Below are positions 1 through 10,038 of a DNA stretch of 64,000 nucleotides, piece by piece (positions within the stretch are counted from its first letter, which is position 1; each line of letters starts with the position of its first letter). Source of the stretch: Gammaproteobacteria bacterium (GTDB lineage Bacteria; Pseudomonadota; Gammaproteobacteria; UBA6429; Thiohalophilaceae); NCBI GenBank assembly GCA_016125505.1, contig WGLP01000002.1, positions 806,001 to 870,000 of the forward strand. Direction: 5' to 3'. Under the pieces are notes generated by a model that had not been told where the DNA came from, did no database searches, and worked only from the letters and a program-made list of their open reading frames with translations. The position numbers and the translations under genes were made by a program.

Positions 1-5
1 GCTGC

Positions 6-1508
6 ATGCAATCCATTGCCAATTGGTTGATCATCATTTTTACCGGCGCTTTTGTGCTCGGCCTTATCACCCTTGCTGTGATGTATTGGCAGGACGTCCA
101 CCAGACAACGCATGCTATTCGGCGCAACTATCCGGTCATCGGACGTATGCGTTACCGCTTCGAACGCCTGGGCGAATACTTCCGCCAGTACTTCTTCGCC
201 AACGATCGTGAGGAGCAGCCCTTCAACCGCGCCATGCGCTCCTGGGTCTATCGTACCGCCAAGGGCCTGGGCGGCCTGATCAGCTTTGGCTCGACCCATG
301 ACCTGAATCAGCCCGGCGCGTACATCTTCGTCAATGCCTCCTTTCCCAAGCTGGAGGAAGAAAAGACCCCGATGCCGCCGATCACCATCGGCGCGCGTTG
401 CGACAAACCCTATGTTGCCAAACACGCCTTCAATATCTCCGGCATGAGCTACGGTGCCATCTCGAAGCCGGCGGTACGCGCCCTGGCGTGCGGTGCCGCC
501 AAGGCCGGTATCTGGCTGAATACCGGGGAAGGCGGTTTGTCGCCGTACCATACCGAGTTCGGGACCGATGTGATCTTTCAAATCGGTACAGCCAAGTACG
601 GCGTGCGTGACGCCGAGGGTAGACTTGACCCGGATCGCTTACGCGAGGTCGGCCAGCAGGTGCAGGCCTTTGAAGTGAAGCTGTCCCAGGGTGCCAAGCC
701 CGGCCGTGGCGGTGTGCTGCCTGGCATCAAGGTCACCGAGGAGATCGCACGCATCCGCGGCATCCCGGCAGGCAAGACCTCATCCAGTCCCAACCGTCAT
801 CGCGATGTCGCCAATACCCAGCAGCTTCTGGAATTGATGCATTACATCCGCGGACTGACCGGTCGCCCGGTCGGTTTCAAGGCCGTCTATGGTTCGGAAT
901 TGTTTCCTCGGGAGTTATGCGAAACCATTCATCGCCTGGGCATTGATTACGCGCCGGACTTTATTACCGTCGATGGCGGTGAAGGTGGCACCGGTGCCGC
1001 GCCGCAGGTCCTGGCCGACCATGTGGGGCTGTCCTTGAGCGAGTCCTTACCGATGGTGGTCAATACGCTGACCGAATACGACCTGCGGGATCAGATCCGG
1101 GTGATTGCCTCGGGCAAGCTGGTCACCTCCGGCCACGTGGCCTGGGCCTTGTGCGTGGGGGCCGACTTCGCGGTGACGGCGCGCGGTTTTATGTTTGCCC
1201 TGGGTTGTATTCAATCCCTGCAGTGCCATAAAGATACCTGTCCCACCGGCATCACGACCCACAATCCGCGCCTGCAAAAAGGCCTGGTGGTGGAAGACAA
1301 GGCCGAACGCGTGGCGAGTTATGCGCACTGGGTCAATCACGAGATCAACGAACTGGCACATTCCTGCGGCCTGAGTAATGCCCGCGAATTCCAGCGCGAG
1401 CATTTGCGTATTGTGCAGAAGCCCGGGTACAGCATGCCGCTGAGTGAGCTCTACCCCGAAATCCGCATAACCAGCCTAATCCAGGAATCGCTCAAACGTC
1501 AGGCCTGA
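6..1508 (+). CDS. FMN-binding glutamate synthase-like protein, membrane anchored
   Basis: A 500-residue protein of the glutamate synthase large-subunit central/FMN domain family. One hydrophobic segment at about residues 7-27 suggests an inner-membrane anchor with a cytoplasmic barrel. Visible family features are the glycine-rich FMN/phosphate region around VDGGEGGTGAA and the cysteine cluster CHKDTCPTG near residues 409-417, which in glutamate synthases binds a 3Fe-4S centre. The N-terminal glutamine amidotransferase domain and the C-terminal GXGXG structural domain of GltB are absent, and no gltD partner is visible here. Proteins of this short type are widespread but mostly uncharacterised; they may be glutamate synthase paralogs or other FMN oxidoreductases. 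The ATG at position 6 fits the family length, but upstream sequence is cut by the window edge, so the start is not proven. Confidence 0.85.
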   Translation: MQSIANWLIIIFTGAFVLGLITLAVMYWQDVHQTTHAIRRNYPVIGRMRYRFERLGEYFRQYFFANDREEQPFNRAMRSWVYRTAKGLGGLISFGSTHDLNQPGAYIFVNASFPKLEEEKTPMPPITIGARCDKPYVAKHAFNISGMSYGAISKPAVRALACGAAKAGIWLNTGEGGLSPYHTEFGTDVIFQIGTAKYGVRDAEGRLDPDRLREVGQQVQAFEVKLSQGAKPGRGGVLPGIKVTEEIARIRGIPAGKTSSSPNRHRDVANTQQLLELMHYIRGLTGRPVGFKAVYGSELFPRELCETIHRLGIDYAPDFITVDGGEGGTGAAPQVLADHVGLSLSESLPMVVNTLTEYDLRDQIRVIASGKLVTSGHVAWALCVGADFAVTARGFMFALGCIQSLQCHKDTCPTGITTHNPRLQKGLVVEDKAERVASYAHWVNHEINELAHSCGLSNAREFQREHLRIVQKPGYSMPLSELYPEIRITSLIQESLKRQA

Positions 1509-1543
1509 CAAGTTGATCCATGTCATCTGCGGCAGCAAGTTCG

Positions 1544-1569
1544 CTTGAATCCGCGCGCTTTGTCCCTAT
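1544..1569 (+). promoter_or_regulatory. sigma-32 (heat-shock) promoter of clpB
   Basis: The -35 box CTTGAA (1544-1549) is separated by 14 bases from CCCTAT (1564-1569). This closely matches the RpoH consensus CTTGAA-N13-15-CCCCAT. It lies about 40 bases before the clpB start codon, and clpB is a classical RpoH target. A second promoter of the same form precedes htpG in this window. Confidence 0.8.
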
Positions 1570-1610
1570 AAATGTAGGCAACAAACACCTTTGAATGAGG
1601 ACTATCTTTC

Positions 1611-4208
1611 ATGCGCATGGACAAATTGACCAGTAAATTTCAGCTGGCCCTTCAGGATGCTCAAAGCCTGGCCGTGGGCCGCGATCACCAGTTTGTGGAA
1701 CCCTTGCACGTCATGATCGCCATGCTGGATCAACAGGGCGGCACCGTGCGTCACTTGCTGCAATTGTCCGGCGCCAACGTCAACCTGCTGCGTTCGCAAC
1801 TGGGTGAAGCCATGGAACGTCTGTCCAGTGTGGAAGGCGGCGGTGGTGACCTGCACATCTCCAATGATCTTGCACGCCTGCTCAATCAAACCGACAAGCT
1901 GGCGCAACAACGCAAGGACCAATACATCTCCAGCGAACTGTTTGCCCTGGCGGCAGTAGAAGACAAAGGCCCGTTGGGTGACATCCTGCGCAAGGCCGGT
2001 GCCAACAAGGCCTCCCTGGAAAAGGCGATCGATCAGGTACGCGGTGGGCAGAAGATCGATGACCCCAATGCCGAAGAGCAACGCCAGGCCCTGGAAAAAT
2101 ACACCATCGACCTCACCGAGCGTGCGGAACAGGGCAAGCTCGATCCCGTGATTGGGCGTGATGACGAAATCCGTCGTGCGATACAAGTGCTGCAACGGCG
2201 CACCAAAAACAATCCGGTGTTGATCGGCGAACCCGGTGTGGGTAAGACCGCCATTGTGGAAGGTCTGGCACAACGCATCGTCAATGGTGAAGTGCCCGAG
2301 GGCCTCAAGGGCAAGCGCGTGTTGTCACTGGACATGGGCGCCTTGCTTGCCGGTGCCAAATTCCGCGGTGAATTCGAAGAACGTCTGAAGGCGGTATTGA
2401 ATGACCTCGCCAAACAGGAAGGTCAGATCATTTTATTCATCGATGAGATTCATACCATGGTGGGTGCCGGCAAGGCCGAAGGCGCCATGGATGCCGGTAA
2501 CATGTTAAAGCCGGCACTGGCGCGCGGTGAACTGCATTGTGTTGGCGCCACCACCCTGGATGAATATCGCAAGTACATCGAAAAGGATGCGGCGCTGGAA
2601 CGCCGCTTCCAGAAAGTCCTGGTGACCGAGCCGACGGTGGAAGATACCATCGCCATCCTGCGCGGCCTCAAGGAAAAATACGAAGTACACCACGGTGTCG
2701 ACATTACCGACCCGGCTATCGTCGCCGCGGCGACGTTGTCGCATCGTTACATCACCGATCGGCAACTGCCGGACAAGGCCATTGACCTGGTGGATGAAGC
2801 CGCCAGCCGCATCCGGATGGAGATCGATTCCAAGCCCGAGACCATGGACAAGCTGGATCGCAAACTGATCCAGTTGAAGATCGAGCGTGAGGCCCTGAAC
2901 AAGGAAACCGATGCCGCCTCCAAGAAACGCCTGGCGGATCTGGAAACGGATATCGACAAACTCGAACGCGAATACAAGGACATGGAAGAAGTCTGGAACG
3001 CGGAGAAGGCGGCGCTGCAAGGTACGCAACACATCAAGGAAGAACTGGACCGCGCGCGTATCGAACTGGAGACCGCACGCCGCGCCGGCGACCTTGCGCG
3101 CATGTCGGAGTTGCAATACGGCCGCATCCCGGAACTGGAAAAACAACTGGATATGGCGGCGCAGGCCGAGATGCAGGAAACCAAACTGCTGCGCAACAAG
3201 GTCACCGATGAAGAGATCGCGGAGGTCGTGTCCAAGTGGACCGGTATCCCGGTCTCGAAGATGCTCGAAGGCGAGCGTGAAAAATTACTGCGCATGGAAG
3301 AGGGCCTGCATCAGCGCGTGGTCGGTCAGGACGAGGCCGTGCACGCGGTGGCCGATGCCATTCGCCGTTCACGCGCGGGTCTGGCCGATCCCAATCGCCC
3401 CAACGGTTCTTTCCTGTTCCTGGGTCCGACCGGCGTGGGCAAGACCGAGCTGACCAAGGCCCTGGCGCAATTCCTGTTCGATACCGAAGATGCCATGGTG
3501 CGTATCGATATGTCCGAGTTCATGGAAAAACATTCCGTGGCGCGTCTGATCGGTGCACCGCCGGGTTACGTCGGTTACGAAGAGGGTGGTTATCTCACCG
3601 AGGCCGTGCGCCGCAAGCCGTACTCCGTGATCCTGCTCGACGAAGTGGAGAAGGCGCACCCGGATGTGTTCAACGTGCTGTTGCAGGTGCTCGATGACGG
3701 TCGGCTCACCGACGGTCAGGGTCGCACCGTGGACTTTCGCAACACGGTCATCGTGATGACGTCCAACATCGGTTCCCAGCAGATCCAGGAACTGGCGGGC
3801 GAGGAAAATTACGATGCGATGAAATCCGCGGTCATGGTCAGCGTAACCCAGCACTTCCGGCCCGAGTTTATCAACCGGATCGATGAGGTGGTGGTGTTCC
3901 ATCCGCTGCAGTCCGCGCAGATTCGCGCGATTGCGAATATCCAGATCGAGTATCTGCGCAAGCGCCTCAAGGATCGCAACCTGGGTATTAGCGTCAGTGA
4001 CGCCGCCCTGGATAGACTGGGCGAGGCCGGTTTTGACCCGGTCTATGGCGCGCGTCCGCTCAAACGCGCCATCCAGCAACAGCTGGAAAATCCGCTGGCG
4101 CAGGACATCCTCGGTGGCAAGTTCATGCCGGGGGATGTCATCGACGTGGATATCGCGGGTGACAAGTTTGTTTTTCGCAAAGGCCGGGATAAGGCCGCCG
4201 CGGCATAA
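1611..4208 (+). CDS. clpB: ClpB, ATP-dependent disaggregase
   Basis: 865 residues, against 857 in E. coli. This Hsp100 AAA+ hexamer works with DnaK to extract and refold aggregated proteins in the cytosol. The N-terminal Clp repeat domain spans about residues 1-150. The first ATPase module has Walker A GEPGVGKT at 206-213 and Walker [10 protein letters not shown] coiled-coil middle domain (about 410-530, charge-rich heptads) follows, then the second ATPase module with GPTGVGKT near 605 and [12 protein letters not shown], and the C-terminal D2-small domain. The start at 1611 gives the typical MRMDKLT N-terminus, with GAGG-like Shine-Dalgarno bases about 10 bases upstream. It is a single-gene unit with a sigma-32 promoter upstream and a hairpin terminator downstream. 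Confidence 0.97.
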   Translation: MRMDKLTSKFQLALQDAQSLAVGRDHQFVEPLHVMIAMLDQQGGTVRHLLQLSGANVNLLRSQLGEAMERLSSVEGGGGDLHISNDLARLLNQTDKLAQQRKDQYISSELFALAAVEDKGPLGDILRKAGANKASLEKAIDQVRGGQKIDDPNAEEQRQALEKYTIDLTERAEQGKLDPVIGRDDEIRRAIQVLQRRTKNNPVLIGEPGVGKTAIVEGLAQRIVNGEVPEGLKGKRVLSLDMGALLAGAKFRGEFEERLKAVLNDLAKQEGQIILFIDEIHTMVGAGKAEGAMDAGNMLKPALARGELHCVGATTLDEYRKYIEKDAALERRFQKVLVTEPTVEDTIAILRGLKEKYEVHHGVDITDPAIVAAATLSHRYITDRQLPDKAIDLVDEAASRIRMEIDSKPETMDKLDRKLIQLKIEREALNKETDAASKKRLADLETDIDKLEREYKDMEEVWNAEKAALQGTQHIKEELDRARIELETARRAGDLARMSELQYGRIPELEKQLDMAAQAEMQETKLLRNKVTDEEIAEVVSKWTGIPVSKMLEGEREKLLRMEEGLHQRVVGQDEAVHAVADAIRRSRAGLADPNRPNGSFLFLGPTGVGKTELTKALAQFLFDTEDAMVRIDMSEFMEKHSVARLIGAPPGYVGYEEGGYLTEAVRRKPYSVILLDEVEKAHPDVFNVLLQVLDDGRLTDGQGRTVDFRNTVIVMTSNIGSQQIQELAGEENYDAMKSAVMVSVTQHFRPEFINRIDEVVVFHPLQSAQIRAIANIQIEYLRKRLKDRNLGISVSDAALDRLGEAGFDPVYGARPLKRAIQQQLENPLAQDILGGKFMPGDVIDVDIAGDKFVFRKGRDKAAAA

Positions 4209-4232
4209 ACAAACCGACGACCGTCAACGTAA

Positions 4233-4264
4233 ACAACGCCCCCTCGCTGGGGGCGTTGTCATTT
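4233..4264 (+). terminator. Rho-independent terminator after clpB
   Basis: A GC-rich hairpin pairs ACAACGCC(CCC) with (GGG)GGCGTTGT around a CTCGCT-like loop and is followed by CATTTT. It starts 25 bases after the clpB stop codon. Confidence 0.75.
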
Positions 4265-4354
4265 TAGCCGGTATAAAAATCCTCGCATCGTGATACTTGC
4301 GTGATACTTTCCTGTCCGGATTTTGCTTTAATGAATTTGCGACAAGGCGCGGTC

Positions 4355-4972
4355 TCAGGCCCGCATGTTCGGGATACGGCGCGAGGCGGCAACATATTCG
4401 CGTTCGCTGATGATGCCATCGTTGCGCAGACGGCGCAGCTTGGTGAATTCATTGATCAACATGCGATGCTTGTCGACGCGCACCTGCTGGCTGGAGAGCA
4501 GGATGCGCTGTTTGAGTTCGTCCACGAATTGATCGAAGGCCTCCTTGTTCGGATTGGCGTAGAGCAGGCTGATCAGGACACAACCGCAGTAGCGGCTGCG
4601 AAATTCGGTCACGTTGGGCGAACGGTATAAAAACATCAACAGTGAGCCCAGCAGCAACAGGATGAAGATCACGATGAAAGGAATCAAACGGCTGAGCATC
4701 TCGCCGTCGTGATGGATAACCAGGTAGGCGCCGTAGGCAATGGCGGCGATACCGAAATAGATCATGCTCATGAGCCAGCGCCAGGAGATATCGCGGTTGC
4801 GCACCGGCCAGGGTTCGAGCATACAGAGGTTAAGTTGATAGTTCTTCTGGCCGAAGATGTTATCGATGGTGATATCGATAAACTTGTCATCATAGATCTC
4901 AAACTTGCGGGTTTCGCCCTTGGTGCGGCTGACCTGGGTCATGGATTTATTGATGTTACGCTGTTCGGTCAT
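4355..4972 (-). CDS. SHOCT-domain membrane protein of unknown function
   Basis: About 205 residues from the ATG at 4972. A longer reading to 5053 adds an unlikely His-rich leader. The N-terminal half is polar (an FEIYDDKFIDI segment resembling a small beta domain). Two hydrophobic stretches at about residues 67-85 and 95-118 predict two membrane helices. The C-terminus carries a SHOCT-like short helix pair (INEFTKLRRLRNDGIISEREY), which in other proteins mediates oligomerisation or peptide contacts. Divergent from msrP, with less than 140 bases between start codons. No enzymatic motif is visible and the role is unknown. Confidence 0.8.
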   Translation of the reverse strand: MTEQRNINKSMTQVSRTKGETRKFEIYDDKFIDITIDNIFGQKNYQLNLCMLEPWPVRNRDISWRWLMSMIYFGIAAIAYGAYLVIHHDGEMLSRLIPFIVIFILLLLGSLLMFLYRSPNVTEFRSRYCGCVLISLLYANPNKEAFDQFVDELKQRILLSSQQVRVDKHRMLINEFTKLRRLRNDGIISEREYVAASRRIPNMRA

Positions 4973-5107
4973 GGTGACATTCTTATTGTGGTGATGGCCA
5001 GGCAATCTTAGCCCAAATTGACGAGGTATTCTAACGGTGTCCGCCAGCCACATGAACTTTCACAATCGAGACGGACTCTAATTTTCAATCCAGACACCCG
5101 AGGGTAT

Positions 5108-6052
5108 ATGTCCATGCTAATCAAACGCCCAACCGATATCCCGCCTTCTGAAATTACCAGCAAAGAGGTGTATCAGAATCGCCGTCGCTTTATGCAGGCC
5201 ACCGCCGGTCTGGCACTGGCGCCTTTATTCGGCAAGGCGTGGGCGGGGTATGGCAATCCCGCATTGAGTTTTACCAAAAACAACACGCTGTCCACATCGG
5301 AATCCATGACGGATTACAAGGATGTGACGCATTACAATAACTATTACGAGTTCGGCACCGATAAATATTCTCCGGCGGAGAACGCGCAGGCATTAACTAC
5401 CGACCCATGGTCTGTGGAGATTGCCGGCGAGGTCGAGAAGCCGGGTAAGTACACCCTCGAAGATATTCTGAAACCGTATCCGTTGGAGGAGCGCATTTAC
5501 CGTCATCGTTGTGTGGAAGGCTGGTCGATGGTGATTCCGTGGGTGGGTTTCCCCCTGGCGGATTTGATTAAACGTTTTCAGCCGACGTCGCGTGCCAAGT
5601 ATGTGCGTTTCACGACCTTGTTGCGGCCGAAAGAAATGGTCGGCCAGAATCGTGGCGTGCTGGAGTGGCCCTACAAGGAAGGACTGCGTATGGATGAAGC
5701 CATGCATCCACTGACGCTGCTTAGCGTTGGACTCTACGGTGAAGTCATGCCGAAACAGAATGGTGCGCCGATTCGGCTGGTGGTGCCATGGAAATACGGC
5801 TTCAAGAGCATCAAGGCCATCGTCAAGATCGAATTTGTTGAACAGCAACCGGTCTCCACCTGGGAAGCGGCCATTCCGTCCGAATACGGTTTTTATTCCA
5901 ACGTCAATCCGCATGTCGATCATCCGCGCTGGAGTCAGGCGCGCGAACGCCGCATCGGTGAATTCCTCAAGCGCAAGACGCTGATGTTCAATGGTTACGA
6001 AGACCAGGTCGCACAGCTCTACAAGGGCATGGATTTGCGTAAATATTTTTAA
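5108..6052 (+). CDS. msrP: MsrP, periplasmic molybdopterin methionine sulfoxide reductase
   Basis: 314 residues from the ATG at 5108; E. coli YedY/MsrP is 334. It repairs oxidised methionines in periplasmic proteins using electrons from MsrQ. A twin-arginine signal (NRRRFMQ at about 24-30, then a hydrophobic AGLALAPL stretch) directs Tat export of the folded molybdoenzyme. The molybdenum-ligand cysteine lies in [13 protein letters not shown] near residue 135. The family end motif [13 protein letters not shown] is present. The longer in-frame start at 5018 would place about 30 non-family residues before the Tat motif, so 5108 is preferred. It is followed by msrQ after 22 bases, forming an operon. 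Confidence 0.93.
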   Translation: MSMLIKRPTDIPPSEITSKEVYQNRRRFMQATAGLALAPLFGKAWAGYGNPALSFTKNNTLSTSESMTDYKDVTHYNNYYEFGTDKYSPAENAQALTTDPWSVEIAGEVEKPGKYTLEDILKPYPLEERIYRHRCVEGWSMVIPWVGFPLADLIKRFQPTSRAKYVRFTTLLRPKEMVGQNRGVLEWPYKEGLRMDEAMHPLTLLSVGLYGEVMPKQNGAPIRLVVPWKYGFKSIKAIVKIEFVEQQPVSTWEAAIPSEYGFYSNVNPHVDHPRWSQARERRIGEFLKRKTLMFNGYEDQVAQLYKGMDLRKYF

Positions 6053-6074
6053 TGCTACGTTGATGTGAAAAACG

Positions 6075-6737
6075 ATGTCATCCCCTTATGCCAATGTTGA
6101 AGCAGGTCTTGCCGGTAATACCAGGGTAAGATTCGCCATGTCTTCCCGTCAGCGTTTACTCGCCATCAAGACAGCGATATGGCTATGCTGTATCGCCCCG
6201 CTGGTGTGGCTGGGATGGCACGTCTTCACCAACCAGCTGGGCGCCAATCCACTGGAAGTCGTGATTCGGCATCTCGGTGAATGGGGACTGCAACTCTTGC
6301 TGGTCACCCTGTGCATGACGCCCTTGCGAGACCTCAGCAATGAGAGTTGGCCTATCCAGTTGCGCCGTTTGCTGGGGCTGTGGAGTTTCGCCTATATCTG
6401 TCTCCACTTTGTCGCCTACCTGTGGCTGGATCAGTTTTTTGATTGGACGGAAATTGGCAAGGATATCGTCAAACGACCGTTCATCACCGTTGGGATGCTG
6501 GCCGTGCTGGCATTGCTGCCATTGGCGATTACTTCCACCCGCGCGATGCAACGCCGCCTGGGACGCCGCTGGAAACAGCTTCACCGTCTGGTCTATGTCA
6601 TCGTCCCGTTAGGGACACTGCATTTTTACTGGCTGGTAAAGGCCGATACCCTGCGTCCCCTGATTTTCGCCCTGTGTGTGGGATTGCTGCTGGGGTACCG
6701 GATTGTGCGCCGCCGGCTTCTGCAGCGCCCCAGCTAA
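6075..6737 (+). CDS. msrQ: MsrQ, heme b membrane subunit for MsrP
   Basis: 220 residues from 6075, or about 199 from a second ATG at 6138 (MSSRQRLL), which matches the usual MsrQ N-terminus; E. coli MsrQ is 211. This ferric reductase-like transmembrane protein passes quinone-pool electrons to periplasmic MsrP. Five to six hydrophobic helices are apparent. Family motifs seen are GEWGLQLLLVTLCMTPLR, RRLLGLWSFAYICLHF (heme-ligand His region) and WKQLHRLVYVIVPLGTLHFYW (second His pair). Co-transcribed with msrP. The true start is uncertain between the two ATGs. Confidence 0.93.
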   Translation: MSSPYANVEAGLAGNTRVRFAMSSRQRLLAIKTAIWLCCIAPLVWLGWHVFTNQLGANPLEVVIRHLGEWGLQLLLVTLCMTPLRDLSNESWPIQLRRLLGLWSFAYICLHFVAYLWLDQFFDWTEIGKDIVKRPFITVGMLAVLALLPLAITSTRAMQRRLGRRWKQLHRLVYVIVPLGTLHFYWLVKADTLRPLIFALCVGLLLGYRIVRRRLLQRPS

Positions 6738-6757
6738 GTTGCGTTTTGCCACAGTAT

Positions 6758-6782
6758 TGCGGGGATTCCCGCAGATTCTTTT
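6758..6782 (+). terminator. Probable terminator after msrPQ
   Basis: The hairpin TGCGGG-GATT-CCCGCA (6758-6773) is followed by GATTCTTTT, beginning about 20 bases after the msrQ stop codon. Confidence 0.55.
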
Positions 6783-7009
6783 GCACTTTGCAGTCAGATC
6801 AGACAGTTAGCGCAAATTCCGCCTGTCGACTATCCCCAGTCGCGAGATTTTGTACTAAGATGGGCGCCCTCTGCTGGAAATGTAAACTCAATCTAGATCG
6901 TGCTACCATCACGCGCTGATTTGTGGCCTTTGGGTTTTCCAGGACATATTTCAATTAAATAAACTAACGATACTGCATTTCTAATTTTTACTTGTTCAGG
7001 AGGAGATTG

Positions 7010-8839
7010 ATGTCTCTTAACCGTCGCGAATTTATCCAACTCATGGGGATTGCTGCTGCAGCAGGCCTGGTACCGGGTTGTGATAGCAAACAACAGACAC
7101 CGGCAAAAACTTCCGCAGGCGTGGCCAGCAGTGGCGTATTACGCAAACCGGAAGAACTCTACAACATTCCAAAGTTCGGTAACGTGGCCATCATGCATAT
7201 GACCGATTGCCATGCCCAGCTGAATCCGATTTATTTTCGCGAACCGAATGTTAATCTGGGTATCGGTTCCGCCTTCGGTCAACCGCCGCACCTGGTCGGT
7301 GACGCCCTGCTCAAACATTATGGTATCGCGCCGAATTCCATCGAGGCACATGCCTTTACCTATCTGAATTTTGTCGAAGCCGCCAAGACCTATGGCAAGG
7401 TTGGCGGTTTTGCGCATTTACGCACCCTGGTCAAGAAACTGCGTGCCGAACACGGCCCCGATCGCACCTTGTTGCTCGACGGTGGTGATACCTGGCAAGG
7501 CTCTGCGACGTCCTACTGGACTCGCGGCAAGGACATGGTGGATGCCACCAATCTGCTGGGCGTGGATGTCATGACCGGGCACTGGGAGTTCACCTACACC
7601 GAAGAAGAGGTGATCAATAACGTCAAGGCATTCAAGGGCGATTTCGTGGTGCAGAACTGCTTTGTGCGTGACGAGGCCTCCTTCAGTTACAAGTATGCCG
7701 ACTTCGCCGGTTATAACGAGAATACCCAGCGCGCGTTCAAGCCCTATACGATCAAACAAATGGGTGGCGCGCGTGTTGCCGTGATTGGGCAGGGCTTCCC
7801 TTACACCCCGATCGCCAATCCGCAGCGTTTCATTCCGGACTGGACCTTTGGTATCCGCGATTCGGAAATGCAGAAACTCGTGGATCAAATCCGTGAGACG
7901 GAAAAACCCGATGCCGTGGTGGTGATCTCACACAACGGTATGGACGTGGATCTGAAGATGGCGGAGATTGTCAGTGGTATTGACGTGATCTTCGGCGGTC
8001 ATACCCACGACGGTGTGCCGTCACCGACCATCGTGAAAAACAAAACAGGCCAGACCCTGGTGACCAATGCCGGTTCCAACGGCAAGTTCCTGGGTTTCAT
8101 GCAGCTGGATATCCGCAACGGCAAGGTACAGGATTTCCGTTATCGTCTGCTGCCGGTGTTCTCCAATCTGCTGGAAGCCGACAAGGAAATGGATGCATTG
8201 ATTGCCGATGTGCGTAAGCCGTACGTGCAAACCCTGGCGGAAGAGCTGGCCGTGGCGGACCCGGATGGGGACGCCCTGTATCGCCGCGGTAATTTCAACG
8301 GCACCTTCGATCAGATCATCTGCGATGCATTGAACACGATTAACGATACCCAGATCTCCCTGTCGCCGGGTTTCCGTTGGGGTACCACCGTGCTGCCAGG
8401 TCAGCCTATTACCATGGACAATGTGATGGATCAGACCTGTATCACTTATCCGGAGACCTATGCACGCGATATGAAGGGTTCGGAGCTCAAGGCGATCCTG
8501 GAAGATGTCGCGGACAACCTGTTCAACCGGGATCCCTACCGGCAACAGGGCGGTGACATGGTGCGTGTCGGCGGTCTGGATTACACCATCGATATCAACT
8601 CCACCATCGGCAACCGTATCCGGGATATGCGCCTGGACGACGGTACGCCGGTTGAACCGGACAAGAACTATAAAGTCTCCGGTTGGGCCACGGTCGGCGC
8701 GCAATCTCCGGGTGAGCCGATCTGGGAGACCGTGAGCACGTATCTGCGTCACGTCAAAGTCGCCAAGTTCAAGAAACTCAACACACCCAAGATTATCGGT
8801 GCCGACGGTAATCCGGGGATTGCCGATTACAAGGCCTGA
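7010..8839 (+). CDS. soxB: SoxB, thiosulfohydrolase of the Sox pathway
   Basis: 609 residues. SoxB is a periplasmic dimanganese enzyme of the 5'-nucleotidase family that hydrolyses the terminal sulfone from the SoxYZ-bound intermediate, releasing sulfate. The start at 7010 follows a strong AGGAG (about 7000-7004); a TTG at 6992 is also in frame but lies upstream of that site. The N-terminus carries a twin-arginine-like motif (NRREFIQ), a hydrophobic stretch and a GLVPGC lipobox-like end. Metal-binding motifs are HMTDCHAQ, LLLDGGDTWQG, ISHNGMD and GGHTHDGVP. The conserved SoxB block YFREPNVNLGIG is clear. No soxXYZACD is adjacent, as is common for sulfur oxidisers with dispersed sox genes. This gene is the main metabolic marker of the window. 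Confidence 0.96.
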   Translation: MSLNRREFIQLMGIAAAAGLVPGCDSKQQTPAKTSAGVASSGVLRKPEELYNIPKFGNVAIMHMTDCHAQLNPIYFREPNVNLGIGSAFGQPPHLVGDALLKHYGIAPNSIEAHAFTYLNFVEAAKTYGKVGGFAHLRTLVKKLRAEHGPDRTLLLDGGDTWQGSATSYWTRGKDMVDATNLLGVDVMTGHWEFTYTEEEVINNVKAFKGDFVVQNCFVRDEASFSYKYADFAGYNENTQRAFKPYTIKQMGGARVAVIGQGFPYTPIANPQRFIPDWTFGIRDSEMQKLVDQIRETEKPDAVVVISHNGMDVDLKMAEIVSGIDVIFGGHTHDGVPSPTIVKNKTGQTLVTNAGSNGKFLGFMQLDIRNGKVQDFRYRLLPVFSNLLEADKEMDALIADVRKPYVQTLAEELAVADPDGDALYRRGNFNGTFDQIICDALNTINDTQISLSPGFRWGTTVLPGQPITMDNVMDQTCITYPETYARDMKGSELKAILEDVADNLFNRDPYRQQGGDMVRVGGLDYTIDINSTIGNRIRDMRLDDGTPVEPDKNYKVSGWATVGAQSPGEPIWETVSTYLRHVKVAKFKKLNTPKIIGADGNPGIADYKA

Positions 8840-8860
8840 GTGAGTTTGGCACGGCAATAA

Positions 8861-8886
8861 AAAAGGAGGCGATGCCTCCTTTTTTT
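8861..8886. terminator. Bidirectional terminator between soxB and hemH
   Basis: The stem AAAAGGAGGC (8861-8870) pairs with GCCTCCTTTT (8874-8883) and has A-run and T-run flanks on both sides. It lies between the convergent soxB (plus) and hemH (minus) genes and can serve both. Confidence 0.85.
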
Positions 8887-8896
8887 ATGGGAGTTT

Positions 8897-9988
8897 TTAT
8901 TTTTCGGCGCCGTGTTCGTGCGCGCGCTGTGATGTCGCGCGGCGTTGATCGGTATCCAGTTCAGCTATCGACCAGCCCTGCGTTTGTGTCCGTACGATCT
9001 CGTATAAGGCATCGATGTGGGTGGGGTCGGCATTCAGGGCCGGGATGTAATGAAACTTCTCGCCGCCCGCCAGCAGGAATACCTCCTTGTTCTGCATCGC
9101 CAGTTCTTCCAGGGTTTCGAGGCAATCGGCGGCGAAGCCGGGCGAGACGATCTGCACGTGCCTGGTCCCGGCACGCGCCAGTTCCTGCAGGGTGACATTG
9201 GTATAGGGTTGCAGCCAGCGCTCGCGCCCGAAGCGCGATTGAAAACTCACCAGCCAGTCGTCCGCTTCGAGTTGCAGGTCCGCCGCGACCAGGCGTGCGG
9301 TTTTCTGGCAATGGCAATAATAGGGATCGCCCGAGTGTAAACAGCGCTCGGGTAAACCATGAAAGGAAAATACCAGTTTGTCCGGTCTGCCGTGACGGGT
9401 AAATCCATCGCGAATGGAGGCGGCGAGGGCCTTAATGTATTGCGGGTGATCATGGTAGTGCATGCTCATACGGAGTTCCGGCAACCAGCGCCAGTGTTTC
9501 AGTTCGGCGGCAAGGGCATCAAATACGGTGGCGCTGGTTGTGGCGGAGTATTGCGGATACAGGGGCAGGACGAACAAGCGTTCGACCTGTTGTTCGCGCA
9601 TCTTGCGTAAGACATCGCGCATCGCGGGCGAGCCATAACGCATGGCCAGTTCAACCAGTACGGGTCCGCCAAGCTCCGCTTCACACCGGGCCCGCAGTGC
9701 ATCCGCGATTGCCCGGGAGTACACGAGTAGTGGTGAGCCACCGTCCATCCAGATACTGGCGTAGGCGTGGGCCACGCGCTTGGGCCGAAACCGCAGGACG
9801 ATCCCGTTGAGAATTAACCACCAGATCAATCTTGGAATTTCCACAACCCGTGGGTCACTGAGGAATTCACCCAGATAACGCCGTACGGCGGCGGCCGTCG
9901 GTGCATTGGGCGTGCCGAGATTCACCAATAAAATGCCGGTACGCGGCTGACGATCGTGTTTGAAATCTTGTTGGCTGGTGTATTTCAT
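8897..9988 (-). CDS. hemH: Ferrochelatase HemH
   Basis: 363 residues. It inserts ferrous iron into protoporphyrin IX, the last step of heme b synthesis, at the cytoplasmic face of the membrane. The N-terminus has the family start GILLVNLGTPNAPT (residues 18-31). The catalytic histidine lies in VFSFHGLPERCL and the conserved C-terminal glutamate in CLETLEELA. The central YPQYSATTSATVFD block is typical. The protein ends in about 30 polar residues (RRATSQRAHEHGAEK) of low conservation. Divergent from the D-2-hydroxyacid dehydrogenase gene, with 50 bases between starts. Confidence 0.95.
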   Translation of the reverse strand: MKYTSQQDFKHDRQPRTGILLVNLGTPNAPTAAAVRRYLGEFLSDPRVVEIPRLIWWLILNGIVLRFRPKRVAHAYASIWMDGGSPLLVYSRAIADALRARCEAELGGPVLVELAMRYGSPAMRDVLRKMREQQVERLFVLPLYPQYSATTSATVFDALAAELKHWRWLPELRMSMHYHDHPQYIKALAASIRDGFTRHGRPDKLVFSFHGLPERCLHSGDPYYCHCQKTARLVAADLQLEADDWLVSFQSRFGRERWLQPYTNVTLQELARAGTRHVQIVSPGFAADCLETLEELAMQNKEVFLLAGGEKFHYIPALNADPTHIDALYEIVRTQTQGWSIAELDTDQRRATSQRAHEHGAEK

Positions 9989-10038
9989 AGCGATAATACC
10001 TGTGGACTCGCGCAGTATTGTACCGGAGAAAAACGTTT

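Noticed and set aside
10018..10038. Longer N-terminus of the D-2-hydroxyacid dehydrogenase
   Set aside because: The extra residues are not family sequence and the GGAGAA ribosome site favours the ATG at 10039.
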